This document shows, in pieces, positions 51,301-64,000 of a stretch of 64,000 bases of DNA. Numbering within the stretch: the stretch's first letter is position 1; each line of letters opens with the position of its first letter. The notes beneath the pieces are model-generated. The model saw only the letters and a list, made by a program, of their open reading frames with translations. It did not search any database and was not told where the DNA came from. The DNA lies in contig NC_058494.1 of assembly GCF_020382885.2 (NCBI RefSeq), positions 11,984,001 to 12,048,000 on the forward strand. Direction: 5' to 3'. The DNA is from Scatophagus argus. Taxonomy: Eukaryota; Chordata; Actinopteri; Scatophagidae. Made by a program: the position numbers and the translations under genes.

Positions 51301-53664
51301 TTGTCTCCAGAACAAAATGAGAATGATACAGTATCTTATTATATGCTAAGTAGTAAGTGCTCTAAAAGAACAAGTTTGTTGGTCTTGTGTCATGAGGTTT
51401 GCACTATTATTGACCTTTTGTAGAGATTGCTAACACCGGGCCAAAGAGAGGGTTAGCTTAAGCCTTTTTATCACGTTGAAGCTAGTTGATGCCACCTGAT
51501 TCTTGTAAATTTCCAAATTTGGACCCAAGTGTTGATTTGAGACACGAGTGAGTTAGAATGTACAGGAAAAAAATATCAAAAAATAAATAGTCATGGGTAA
51601 ATAGCATTAAGCATTAACTATACAAATTTGTATTTTTTGTTTGGATTATGTTGTAGTCCTGCTCTTTCAACACAAACACACTGGGATTTAAATTTAAAAA
51701 TATTTGTGAGTGAGTGAGTGAGTGAGTGAGTGAGTGAGTGAGTGAGTGAGTGAGTGAGTGACCGACCATGGCGCGTGACCATGGCGCGTGTTCGGAGTGT
51801 AATAGCCTACGTGTCTGGGGCATATGGGTACAGTGCTGTGCCATGCTCTTTTTCTGTTTGTGGGAGTTTAATGTCTTCACAGATTAGCCATCTGCCTCTG
51901 ACCGGGCCAAGCCTCCAAACTCAGCCTTGACGTCACTCTAATCTGCTCACCTTTACTGCCTGACCCATGGCTCATACTGTAGTTACTGTACAGAACTAGA
52001 TCTAAAACTGAGAGAGACTGTGTGCAGCTAAAATTGCATCTGAACAATAACTATGAACAACATCTTCTTTGGGTTTTTTAATCAACATATGTGATACTTA
52101 CTGGCTCAAAATATCCACAAAACTGTAATCAATCCAATATTTCTGCTTTGCTGTCAAGTATAATTTGTAATATTGTGATCAATGAGAGAACTTGTGCATT
52201 ACTATCCCATATTCATTAATTACCAGTTCTTACTCAGTTTCCTTAGGTCAGGATCAGGTCTCCTATCAATGGGCATGATGAGTTGAGTTTAATTCTTTCT
52301 TAGATACCATTTTGGTAAATTGCTGCCAAGATCTAGTAATCTGGTTAAATACAAAGTGATGTTAATTTGTCTTTCTTATCTACTACAGAACACATATCTG
52401 CTCTATAAATCTGCTCCAAGCAAGAGAAAATTGAAATGTTTATATTACATGCATATATATTTTGTTTTGTTTTGTGCTGTCTCTCCCTAGTTTTGTGTTA
52501 TTTGGTGGAATACCGTTAGATATCCTGCTTGGATGGAAACCTTATTTTGATACAGTCAGTCAAAACTTGGACAAAATTGTACCACCAACATTCTTTCACA
52601 GGCTGATGCTGATGTTACAGCATTTAACTTCTAAATGCACACACTTCTTGTCCTGAATCATAGATCGTTATGTATGTCACCTAACAAACATTCACCACAA
52701 AATGCTCTACTAATGTCACCAAAAGGATTTTATTGTCTTTCTACAGGGAAATGTGTATTTAACATCAAAAAATGTAAGATGATATGGTATGAATAACTCA
52801 AGGAAGAAAACCCCATGTTAGACATTTGAACAACCCACATCTGTGACTCTATCATTGTGGAGTAGTTACTCACTGTTTAGAATACAAATTGCTGTTGTTT
52901 GAAGAATAAATTAATAAATGAACAGTGATGCTGTTAACCACCATCAACATTACTCAGAAGCCCCGTGGCATCAGTAAGCAGGATGTTCGCATTTTATGTC
53001 CGGTACAAGTCAGAGATGCTGTGTGTCATGTATGTCCAGTGCTCATTCATACGTGTGAGTCTTTAGTGTATGTAGTGTGGGAGGTGTTTTCTTTGTAAGT
53101 GGGAATATAGAAGCACTTTTGGGGGGTTTTGCTGCAGCCAAAACTGGTTTGCATTTCTTTGTTATGCTGGCTTTAAGTTGAATCATGAAAGAGTCTGTGA
53201 CTTGTCTTTTTTCCGATGTTCTCTCCCCACAGGTGGGTCCAGCGGGGTCTCAGTTTGGACTGCTTGCTTGCTTGTTCGTTGAGCTGTTTCAAGGCTGGCA
53301 GATGCTGGAGAAGCCATGGAAAGCCTTTCTCAAATTGTTTGGCATCGTACTCTTCCTCTTCCTGTGCGGCCTCCTTCCATGGATCGACAACATTGCCCAC
53401 ATATTTGGTTTCCTCAGCGGCATGTTGCTTTCCTTTGCCATCTTGCCCTATGTCACCTTCGGGACTTTTGACAAGTACCGAAAACGTATTCTAATTGTTG
53501 TCTCGCTGTTAGCCTACATCGGACTGTTCTCTTCCCTCATTGTTTGGTTTTATATCTACCCAATTAATTGGCACTGGCTGGAGCACCTCACCTGCCTACC
53601 GTTCACAAGCAAGTTTTGTGAAAAGTATGACATTGACCACAACATTGAACATGTGGTGCACTAG
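36327..53664 (+). CDS. rhbdf2: Inactive rhomboid protein 2 (iRhom2)
   Basis: iRhom2 is a catalytically dead rhomboid of the ER and secretory route that escorts ADAM17 and so controls shedding of TNF and EGF-family ligands. Coding exons: 36327-36464, 40055-40206, 40719-40902, 41682-41903, 42640-42768, 43394-43503, 43887-44111, 44340-44451, 44665-44739, 45499-45660, 46130-46215, 46396-46459, 46629-46723, 46900-46975, 47065-47165, 47653-47806 and 53233-53664; 838 residues with all phases consistent. Parts: cytosolic N-terminus ([27 protein letters not shown]), first membrane helix in 44340-44451, Cys-rich iRhom homology domain (45499-46975: [30 protein letters not shown]), then the rhomboid core. 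The active-site loop reads VGPAGSQFG, with Ala in the nucleophile position. RHBDF2 is preferred to RHBDF1 because aanat and ube2o follow. The ATG at 36327 has a good Kozak context (A at -3, G at +4). Confidence 0.95.
36465..40054 (+). other. rhbdf2: rhbdf2 intron 2 (3.6 kb)
   Basis: Non-coding. It contains the second copy of the duplicated segment (36824-36959) and TA-rich simple sequence near 37620. No additional exon with acceptable borders is seen. Confidence 0.6.
36824..36959 (+). repeat. Direct duplication, copy B
   Basis: 136-bp partner of 35695-35825 in the same orientation, 1.13 kb apart. The two copies bracket the exon carrying the rhbdf2 start codon. Compared with copy A it has five extra bases near 36908-36912. 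Confidence 0.85.
40207..40718 (+). other. rhbdf2: rhbdf2 intron 3
   Basis: Non-coding; nothing recognisable. The junction splits an AGG codon. Confidence 0.55.
40903..41681 (+). other. rhbdf2: rhbdf2 intron 4
   Basis: Non-coding; nothing recognisable beyond the phase-0 splice sites. Confidence 0.55.
41929..41950 (+). repeat. (GT)n microsatellite
   Basis: About ten GT units, 26 bp after the donor of the rhbdf2 exon ending at 41903. Confidence 0.9.
42769..43393 (+). other. rhbdf2: rhbdf2 intron 6
   Basis: Strikingly pyrimidine-rich on this strand (many CTTTCTTTC, CCTCTTTTC and CCTCCTC runs from 42830 to 43140 and before the acceptor). No exon is seen inside. Confidence 0.55.
44740..45498 (+). 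other. rhbdf2: rhbdf2 intron around the candidate microexon
   Basis: Phase-0 intron between the exons ending GPSS and beginning EDLIHLGAK. It contains the 21-nt candidate microexon at 45194-45214 and is otherwise featureless. Confidence 0.55.
45194..45214 (+). CDS. rhbdf2: Candidate 21-nt rhbdf2 microexon
   Basis: A 21-nt segment encoding DSKSLSL lies between an acceptor (pyrimidine-rich tract, then ttttatcaag) and a consensus donor (gtaagt). The flanking exons end and start at phase 0, so it could be included without shifting the frame. It would add seven residues, mostly Ser and Leu, to the lumenal domain between GPSS and EDLIHLG. Upstream pyrimidine-rich sequence has several TGC motifs (near 45121-45126 and 45172), as seen at SRRM4-dependent neural microexons. 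I do not recall this segment in human iRhom2, so it is an inference from splice signals alone. Confidence 0.4.
45661..46129 (+). other. rhbdf2: rhbdf2 intron 10
   Basis: Non-coding; nothing recognisable. Confidence 0.55.
47166..47652 (+). other. rhbdf2: rhbdf2 intron 15, GT-rich 3' end
   Basis: Non-coding. The 3' end is a GT-rich run (47618-47643) leading to the acceptor gcatatgcag, so the usual pyrimidine tract is largely replaced by GT dinucleotides. Confidence 0.6.
48249..48292 (+). repeat. Two-copy direct repeat
   Basis: GTTGTCAAACTTACTTAA occurs at 48249-48266 and again at 48275-48292, a 26-bp period with an ACTTACAA spacer. Confidence 0.85.
51059..51102 (+). repeat. 10-bp tandem repeat, about four copies
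   Basis: The unit CTATGGTACT is repeated about four times without interruption in the rhbdf2 last intron. Confidence 0.9.
51703..51790 (+). repeat. (GTGA)n microsatellite with doubled 13-mer
   Basis: About 14 uninterrupted GTGA units are followed by two tandem copies of ACCATGGCGCGTG (GTGACCATGGCGCGTGACC). The GC-rich 13-mer contrasts sharply with its surroundings. Confidence 0.9.
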
Positions 53665-56600
53665 GCTCTAGGCTACTTGTGACATTGAAGAGGACCGCAG
53701 CGTCTTTGCTACTGATCTACTATCTTCGAGCCAATGACAAGGTCATCCCTTTCCAGGTCAGGCCTTTAAAGAATGTGGCAATCAAGAACATGATCAAAGA
53801 AATGGAACAGCACCTCTTGGTTTCTTAAAACTTTACTCAACCATTGTGATCCTCAGTAAAGTCTGGCACTACCTATCATGTTAACTTGCTAATGGGCTCT
53901 GTGATCCTTGGAATCAGACAAAAATAAAAGATACTCAGGATGTGTAGAGCTGGGTAGACCTTAATGAAAAGATCTAAAAAAACAAGACACTTTCTGGTTC
54001 CTTCAGATCACGTGAAGTCTCCTCAATTCTAAAGAAGTGATAGAAGAACAAAAGGGCATCTCTGGCCTACAGTCACTTTTTTCCCTTTAACTATATGAAT
54101 GACAAACAGCTGAGATTTAAAGGAAGATTGATGCCATAGTGGGCCTTGAGGTATGTCAGATGCCTCCTCCCACTAGTTCTCGTTTTCGGTAACACTGGGT
54201 TTATCACTACACATGCTGTCATTCAGTTCCACTGCTTTGTAGTATCTGGTAAAATGCTTTCAGAGCTTTATTTTTATTTTTGCTCTTTAGTATGCATGCA
54301 CTTTGCATGTCTTTGGAGCAGTGAAATGCTCTGCTATGTTATCCTAAAGGTAATGATGTTGAAGTATTAAATGTGCAGCTGAATAGTTAAAGTATCAGTG
54401 GTCAGTTAAGGCAAGATTTCTATCTACAACCACAAGTTGCCTTAAACAGACTATGCCATTTTACAAAGATGCCTCATTTTACCTTTGTGTCCGGCCTGTG
54501 ATCAACTTGCTGAATGCTGATGAACACATTTTTGACCCTGATCTACCAAAGGAATGTCTCATATTGCTTATATGCATGGTGTTTGGTGGTTAATTTGTCT
54601 GTCACTGCCACAAGCACAAATTCTCACTCAAGCGCTGATTATAACGTCTCATATTTGTCTGATAACACAGTGGTGCCTAAACCATTTTGTAGATTTACTC
54701 TGAAAAAATATCATGAAAATAATATTTATTCTAGGTGTAATTATCTAAATAGGCTTTTTTTTGTTAGGTCAAAGAAACTTTTGTACTATATTTCTATATG
54801 ACTCAGTGAAAGTAAGTGATCATAGAATCACAAGATGTGATTTACGTTTCACTCAAGCCTTAATATGTTCATGTAATATACAGTAAAAAGGCTTAGTTTT
54901 TACATTGACTTCGACTATTACTTGTGAATACTCTTCTTGACAAAAACAATACAAGAAAGATGATTTTAACCTGTTTTAAATAGTACTGTTGCTGCAGACA
55001 TGGGTCTTTCCTCAGACATGTTGAGACTAAACCTGGACAAAGTGTTGTTTTGTATTTTATCTTTTTTTTTCTTTGTTTTTTTTTTTTTTTTTTTTTTTAC
55101 ACATTTCAAACATGAAACATTTCTCTCACAGGTTCCCAACTTTCGTCCTGGACCTGGTTTCTTGTTGTTCATGATTCTGGCATCTGTTAGGAAAGCCACC
55201 TTAATGACTGTTGTGTGGGGGATTATGTGTGTGTCTGAGTGAGTTATGAGATTATGTGTTTGTGGGGCTGACTCACAGATCATCTGCTGTTGTTGTGAAC
55301 ATGATTTGTTAAATATGTGAAGAAAAGGTGGTGTGTTGGACAATTCAGATGTTTTAATTATTTTTAACACAACAGATTGTAAAGGCCATCTGTTTTGAGA
55401 CATAGATCTTTGCCCTTATACAGTAAATGGGCAAAGTGTGAACAGTGACATCCACCTCTTTTTAGGAAACCTCTTTACTGTGCCTTTTTTGACGTGAGCA
55501 TGAGTGTTTGATCTGAACCATAACAACCTACATCTTCAATCATGACGATATGCAGCTGGGTTTGCATTGGGACCAAAAAATTTCACCCCTTTTTCTATAT
55601 ATTGGAATGAAAAGGGAAAGTTTCAGATGAATTTTCAGGTCATGGTCAAGGTACTGTTCTGTTTTGCTTCATGTGAAATTCTATCTGTGTTAAAGCAGCC
55701 CTGTTGAAATAAATGCAATTTTACTAATATTGAGGTTGTGTGTTAATGAGAAGTTTCATTTCAGTCTGATGGAGTATTACCCATTCAACACTGAGTTTGT
55801 TAGTTTATAGCTTTTATAGCATTTACTGTGAAACCCTACAAGAGAACATTGTTTTTTTTACGTTAGAGTATAACTACAAATTATATTTTCATGGGTCTGA
55901 CTTGCGCACTGATGTAAATTCATTAATGACCACAAATCCTAAATTCCTGTCACTAGCAGAAGTGGTGAAATTAATACAGTAATGTGATTAGAGGTTGCAG
56001 AATGGCTGCTAAATCATCCTGGCAGTGAGATTTTATTCTCAACTACTGTTTCCATTTTTTAATTTTTAGACCAACGTGGAGGAGGGGTCCTTGAAGTGCT
56101 TATAAAAATGGTCAGACACATCTTCAGTTCCATGAAAACCAGGTAAACTGCATCTGCAGATGATCGGCTTTAAAAATGGCTGTTGCTAATAGACATGCTA
56201 GAAAATAAGCCTTTATTATTTTAAGAACAACACAGTGTAAAAAAAAACGATATTTGTCTTGATTCAAGACTTTGGGAGGCAGAGGTGGTGATTGTCCACA
56301 AGGAAATGGTGAAAGGAGACTATCTAGGAGGTGTATACATGAAGTATATCTAAATCTACTTATTCCTGTTCTGGTGAGTTTATGTGTACATACATTATGT
56401 TGTAATCAATGAAAAGCTATAGGTTTTTAAAAAACATCAAATACTGTACACATTTTACAGACTTTCAGAACATAGGCTTTTGTCACAGTTACTGATGGAG
56501 ACAGACAGGGCCATTCAAATCTTCACATAAAACAAAAGACAAGCATGTTCAAGTCAGTACATTGACTTGTTATTGGATGTTTGATTGCTAATGTCCCTCC

Positions 56601-57250
56601 CTTTGCAGTTCTGTTTCATAGACATTGAAGGCTAACTGTTTACTTTGGCATATTGCTTCACATCATACCATAATTCGTAGTTATACAAAGTGTAACATAA
56701 ACGGTAATACTGATAATAGTAATAGTAGTAATACAGATACTGGTTTTATTAACTCGACACCCTCCTTTCTGGCTTCATGCAGCATCAAACTGCTATATAT
56801 ATATGATATATATAACTCATATATATATCATATATATGTACAAACAAGGCATTTGTGTTCTATTGAATTTGAATAAATATGTATCAAAAATGAAAATAAA
56901 GCTGCTTTTTACAGCAAAATTTGAAGATTTCAAAACTTTGTTCTATAATGATTTAGTTGACATTCCTTACTCTCAGTAGACTACAGATCAATTTATTTGT
57001 ACTCTCTGACCACTTTTCCAAACAGCTGTTTTGGGCAGCTGGATAGCAGCTCTTTGTTTTTGACTCTGCAGACTGAACACATACCTCGCTGCCTGTTGAA
57101 CAACCCTCACTCACAGCAGTGATCACAAACACTGCCAGTCGCTCACGTACAACAAAGCTTCTCAGAGGTCCCCCTCATCCTCTTTCCAAGAGGAGGGAGG
57201 CCCACCGCCACTTGTGCCCAGGGACAATCCACATTTAAGTCCCTCTGTCC
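53665..57250. other. rhbdf2 3'UTR and rhbdf2/aanat1 convergent spacer
   Basis: An AATAAA for rhbdf2 lies at 53923-53928, about 260 nt after the stop; a further AATAAA at 55708-55713 could serve a longer form. The minus-strand AATAAA complementary to 56992-56997 lies about 250 nt past the aanat1 stop and suits that gene. There is a long T tract at 55063-55100 and an AT hairpin at 56794-56838. No gene is seen between. Confidence 0.6.
56794..56838. repeat. AT-rich inverted repeat
   Basis: Two TATATATATGATATATA-like arms flank a short AACTC centre and can fold into a near-perfect hairpin or cruciform. It lies downstream of the aanat1 polyadenylation candidate. Confidence 0.8.
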
Positions 57251-60745
<3,495 letters not shown>

Positions 60746-61186
60746 ATGGCGGAACCCGTAGCATCGGATGCGGCGGCCAAAACGGACGCAGCAATAGCGG
60801 CAGCATCTCCGACCCCGGCCCTCTCTCCCGCAGCCAGCCCTGGCTCGGAACCTCCATCCATGGCTCTCTCTCCCACGGCGGATGGCTCCCAGCGGCTGCT
60901 CTTCTCCCACGACTTGGTCTCCGGGCGGTATCGCGGCTCAGTCCGGTTTGGCCTCGTACGGATGATCCACGGCGAGGAGGATTTTAATTCAGACTCAGAC
61001 CTCGACGATGGCGGAGGGAGAGGCGGTGGTGGTGGCGGAGGAGGTGGTGGCGGAGGAGGAGGACGAGTCCCTTGTGGTTCGGACACTGAGAGCGCTGTGG
61101 ACACCCCGAGTCGGCCTCTCGTCAGGGGATTTGTCCGCGTCCAGTGGTACCCTGAAGGAGGAAAGCAGGACATCAGGGAGACAAAG
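60746..61186 (+). CDS. ube2o: Ubiquitin-conjugating enzyme E2 O, first exon
   Basis: UBE2O is a very large hybrid E2/E3 ligase that recognises substrates through N-terminal conserved regions; among other roles it clears unassembled ribosomal proteins in maturing red cells. This 147-codon exon starts MAEPVASDAAAKTD, has a low-complexity Ala/Pro/Ser segment, then the conserved block SQRLLFSHDLVSGRYRGSVR, an acidic stretch, 14 consecutive glycines (61022-61063), and VRGFVRVQWYPEGGKQDIRE, and ends at phase 0 in ETK|gtatca. The order and sequence match human UBE2O exon 1 apart from the glycine tract. The CR2, CR3 and UBC domains lie beyond the window. Confidence 0.93.
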
Positions 61187-64000
61187 GTATCACATACCAG
61201 CTAATGTGTTAATTGTTTACACTAAGACTGAGTTATTCTCTTAGATTGCCTTGAGGACTTTATTGTTTTTAATGGGCTGTTTTTGGAAGAGACAAGTCCA
61301 CTTGCCAACCAGTTAGGAATAAGGTTCATCTAATCTGCCCATCTGAAACGCATAACCTAGCTCGCTAACTAGATAGCATTTAAGCACACATGCTAGTTAG
61401 CAGTTTAGCTCATAGCCTCATGTCACTTTGCTGGTGCTGGCAGGCTAAACAGGGTTGTTCCACCTGACTACGTGTAGCCGCTAATGCATCAAATATACAC
61501 GACTGGCTTTCCGTCTGTAACTTAGATGCTAACTGCAGGTTTTGGCAGGTGCAGGTCCCCACCAGGAACCTTACACCTATTGATTAGCTCGTGTTTGACT
61601 CATTGTAGCTTCTCATCTGGGTGTGACTTGGCCTGAGACCAAGCATTGTTGTCATTCACTTTTTATGATCGGACAGCCGTCGTTATTCACGACCTGGCAA
61701 ACCTGTCTGACCTGTCGTCTTCAGTGACAGCGCTGGACAGACAGGCAGCACAGGTAGATGGCACAGAGGTTCTCATCACTGGTGTTAACTTGTCAGTTTT
61801 TACCAGAAATGTCTCTGATGCTGCAGGTGAACTCAGTCTAATTCACTTTTGATCAGCAATTGTGTGATTGCAATTAGTTGATTTGATCACTTTAATTGTC
61901 TGTTGTCATTTATTAGGCTAAAATGGCATAATAGCATTTGCAAGTTTCAGCTATGTTTGTTTGGGTTACAAAAAGTCCAAAAAATATAATAGTCTAATTT
62001 AGCATCAGTTCACCTGTTTCATCAAAACAACAGCCCAACACTCAAATATATTTGTTTTACTATATGACATCAGCAAATATTAATATTTGAGAAGATGGAA
62101 CCAGTGCACTTTGTTTTGTTTTCTTAAGACATTACCTCAAGGATTTATTGATATGGTAACTTGACATGAAATTTCTGAAATTTCCTCACAGCTCATATAA
62201 CACGTAGTAAACAATCAGTTGTCAGTCAGTGGTATTTGTCTAATCACATCATGCCAAATGGATGGGTTTATCAGTGACAATGGGTGGAGAAAATTAAACT
62301 ATAAATAAATAATTCGCCTGACATTGCTGACCAATTGCTGGTGACAGTGGTAGTAAACTTTGGTTGTCTCACAGCACTAGTCAAAGAGGCTTTCCTGAGT
62401 CATCATTGTGGCTGTATAAAACCCCAAAGCCCTTGGAATCTGGACTAAAATCGTTTCAGGGGTTTTCTTAACAGAAGTACAGACATCAAATAACTTAGCT
62501 AACCTGCCTTATACTCACTGTTTTGCCTGTGCAGGTTTGGTAACTTTGACTTAGTTCATAGGAAAACATGAAATGCGTGTCAAGATTTCTGGATAAAAGA
62601 TGGTCCCGCCTTGTTTCATTTAGAGATACAGCTGGGTGTACATCTATTGTCCGCAATCAGATTTACATTTAGATTTTTTTCATTCTACAACCAAATTAAT
62701 TCAAGTGTAACTGTTAAAGAAATGGGAAATCTGCTGTCATGTATGTTTGCCAGGGATTCTCTAGGTTTCCCTTGGGATTTGTGGAAAAGGGTCACAGGGT
62801 TTAATGCAAGATTGATCTGGAAAAAGCTCGTACAGGCTTTAGAGACACAGGATGGGACTAGAAGAAGCCATTTTAAGGTCCACTGTTGCCTTGTTTTGCC
62901 CTTTGAGCTAAATGAGTAAAGTTCTGGTCTGAGTGTCATTCAACCTCTGTCACAACCAAAGCCCTGTGAAACAATGAAACTGATGTTTACTCACCACGTG
63001 TACTGTTAATGCTGTGTCATTACAAGCCCATGTCCCCAAAGGGTCTAGTGTGTGCTAGTGTGCGCATGCTTAGATTTCATTCTGTAGTATTCTTGTTTGT
63101 GTTTTATTCTAGGTGTGTGTTTGTTTGCTTATCTGCATGCACCACATGACCTATCTCAGCAGTCTCTGTCTTAGTTGCATATATCCTGAGAGCTTGGTGA
63201 AGGTTCTAATCAATAATTCACGATTACTTCCTGCAGTGTGCAAAGTTGCATGTCTTTAAGATGATATTTCCACCAAAATTTGACTTATATTTATTCCGCA
63301 GGCGGCACCTTAATTAAAATGTTTTCTCTCAGGAGCAGTCAGTGGAGGTAAAAGTGATGCTCTGCCACACTTGTCAGGCTTTCTCCTGAGGTTAATAAAA
63401 CCAGCATTTTCACAGCAAAATTAGAGTTTTGATAGGAGTTTAGAGCACGGCAGCAGCCGTTAGGTGCAAATTATAAATGATTCTTTTATTCTTAGTTTCT
63501 TTGTTGATTCATCATAATGCAGTAAAATGGACTTTACCTTATCAAACTTCATTTTTTTATATCTTCCTGCTTGGAGAAGGAAGTGGGACCTGGATGATTC
63601 ATGGACATACATGTTTTTAGCATTTCCTTTTTGTTTCATGGGAATAAACAGGGTAGGCAGCTTAATGAAAACTGAGACCACAGACCACTGATATTCATTT
63701 TTTGGCAAACCGATTCAAAAGATGTGTGACCAACTGTGGCTGACAAGGACGTTTATCTGCATGTTGCAGACTCGCTAAACACATGAACATCATTATATCA
63801 CACAGCTACCACACATCACGCAGGTCCTTTGGAGATGGTCTGTGTAAAGAGGGGAAACAGCAACACAAAGAGCAGCATAAATGGTGTTTATTATAATTTA
63901 GTGTTTCAGGATGTGTTGTATAAATGTTGTAATCTAATATCTCAGGGCACTCCGTCAGTTAGAGACACAAATGAAAAATGACTCTGAATGTGCAGCTAAT
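61187..64000 (+). other. ube2o: ube2o intron 1 (partial)
   Basis: Non-coding to the window end. I looked for the conserved second exon, which should continue after ETK with a charged LKLEDRS-like start, and found none, so the intron is at least 2.8 kb. No repeat family is recognised. Confidence 0.65.

Larger units (their letters stand above)
47807..53232 (+). other. rhbdf2: rhbdf2 last intron (5.4 kb)
   Basis: Splits the rhomboid core just before the GPAG loop. It holds a 26-bp-period direct repeat (48249-48292), a CpG-containing patch (about 50155-50420), a 10-bp tandem repeat (51059-51102), a (GTGA)n microsatellite (51703-51760) and a doubled 13-mer after it. No additional gene is supported. 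Confidence 0.65.

Noticed and set aside
51614-51880. Frame with SLTHSLTH repeats on the minus strand
   Set aside because: Translation of the (GTGA)n microsatellite.
54966-55403. 145-codon minus-strand frame and Phe-rich plus-strand frame
   Set aside because: Both are created by the long T tract at 55063-55100 (a Lys run on one strand, a Phe run on the other).

Overview
This is vertebrate nuclear DNA, most likely from a teleost fish. Genes are split into many short exons with GT-AG introns, the non-coding sequence is AT-rich, and tRNA-derived SINEs of a fish type are present. The proteins are fish-like orthologues of human 17q25 genes, and the spacing is compact, with six genes in 64 kb. All identifications come from reading translated exons against remembered protein families; no search was run.

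Layout. (1) 1-5871: 3' part of an envoplakin gene (evpl, +): four small exons plus a 3.4 kb last exon carrying rod, linker and plakin repeats. A SINE lies in the intron upstream. (2) 6289-7664: ten1 (-), three exons, complete, converging on evpl. (3) 7973-22256: acox1 (+), peroxisomal acyl-CoA oxidase 1, complete, 14 coding exons per transcript plus a second version of exon 3, ending in SKL. It is head-to-head with ten1; the two start codons are 308 bp apart. (4) About 25.2-53.66 kb: rhbdf2 (+), inactive rhomboid iRhom2, with an untranslated first exon, an 11 kb first intron and 17 coding exons. An unassigned 21-nt candidate microexon lies between two of them. (5) 57251-59250: aanat1 (-), arylalkylamine N-acetyltransferase, three exons, complete, converging on rhbdf2. 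(6) 60746 onward: first exon of ube2o (+); the rest lies beyond the window.

The genes are not an operon and share no pathway: epithelial cell envelope (evpl), telomere replication (ten1), peroxisomal beta-oxidation (acox1), ADAM17 trafficking (rhbdf2), melatonin synthesis (aanat1) and ubiquitin conjugation (ube2o). What links them is conserved synteny.

Observations most worth checking: the in-frame 21-nt candidate microexon in rhbdf2 (45194-45214); a near-identical 131/136-bp direct duplication on both sides of the rhbdf2 start-codon exon; the two acox1 exon 3 copies, both exactly 161 nt; a GC-AG intron in evpl; the compact ten1/acox1 promoter; and a TATA box plus OTX/CRX-type site upstream of aanat1. 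I found no CRISPR array, prophage, operon-like defence locus or other clearly new system.
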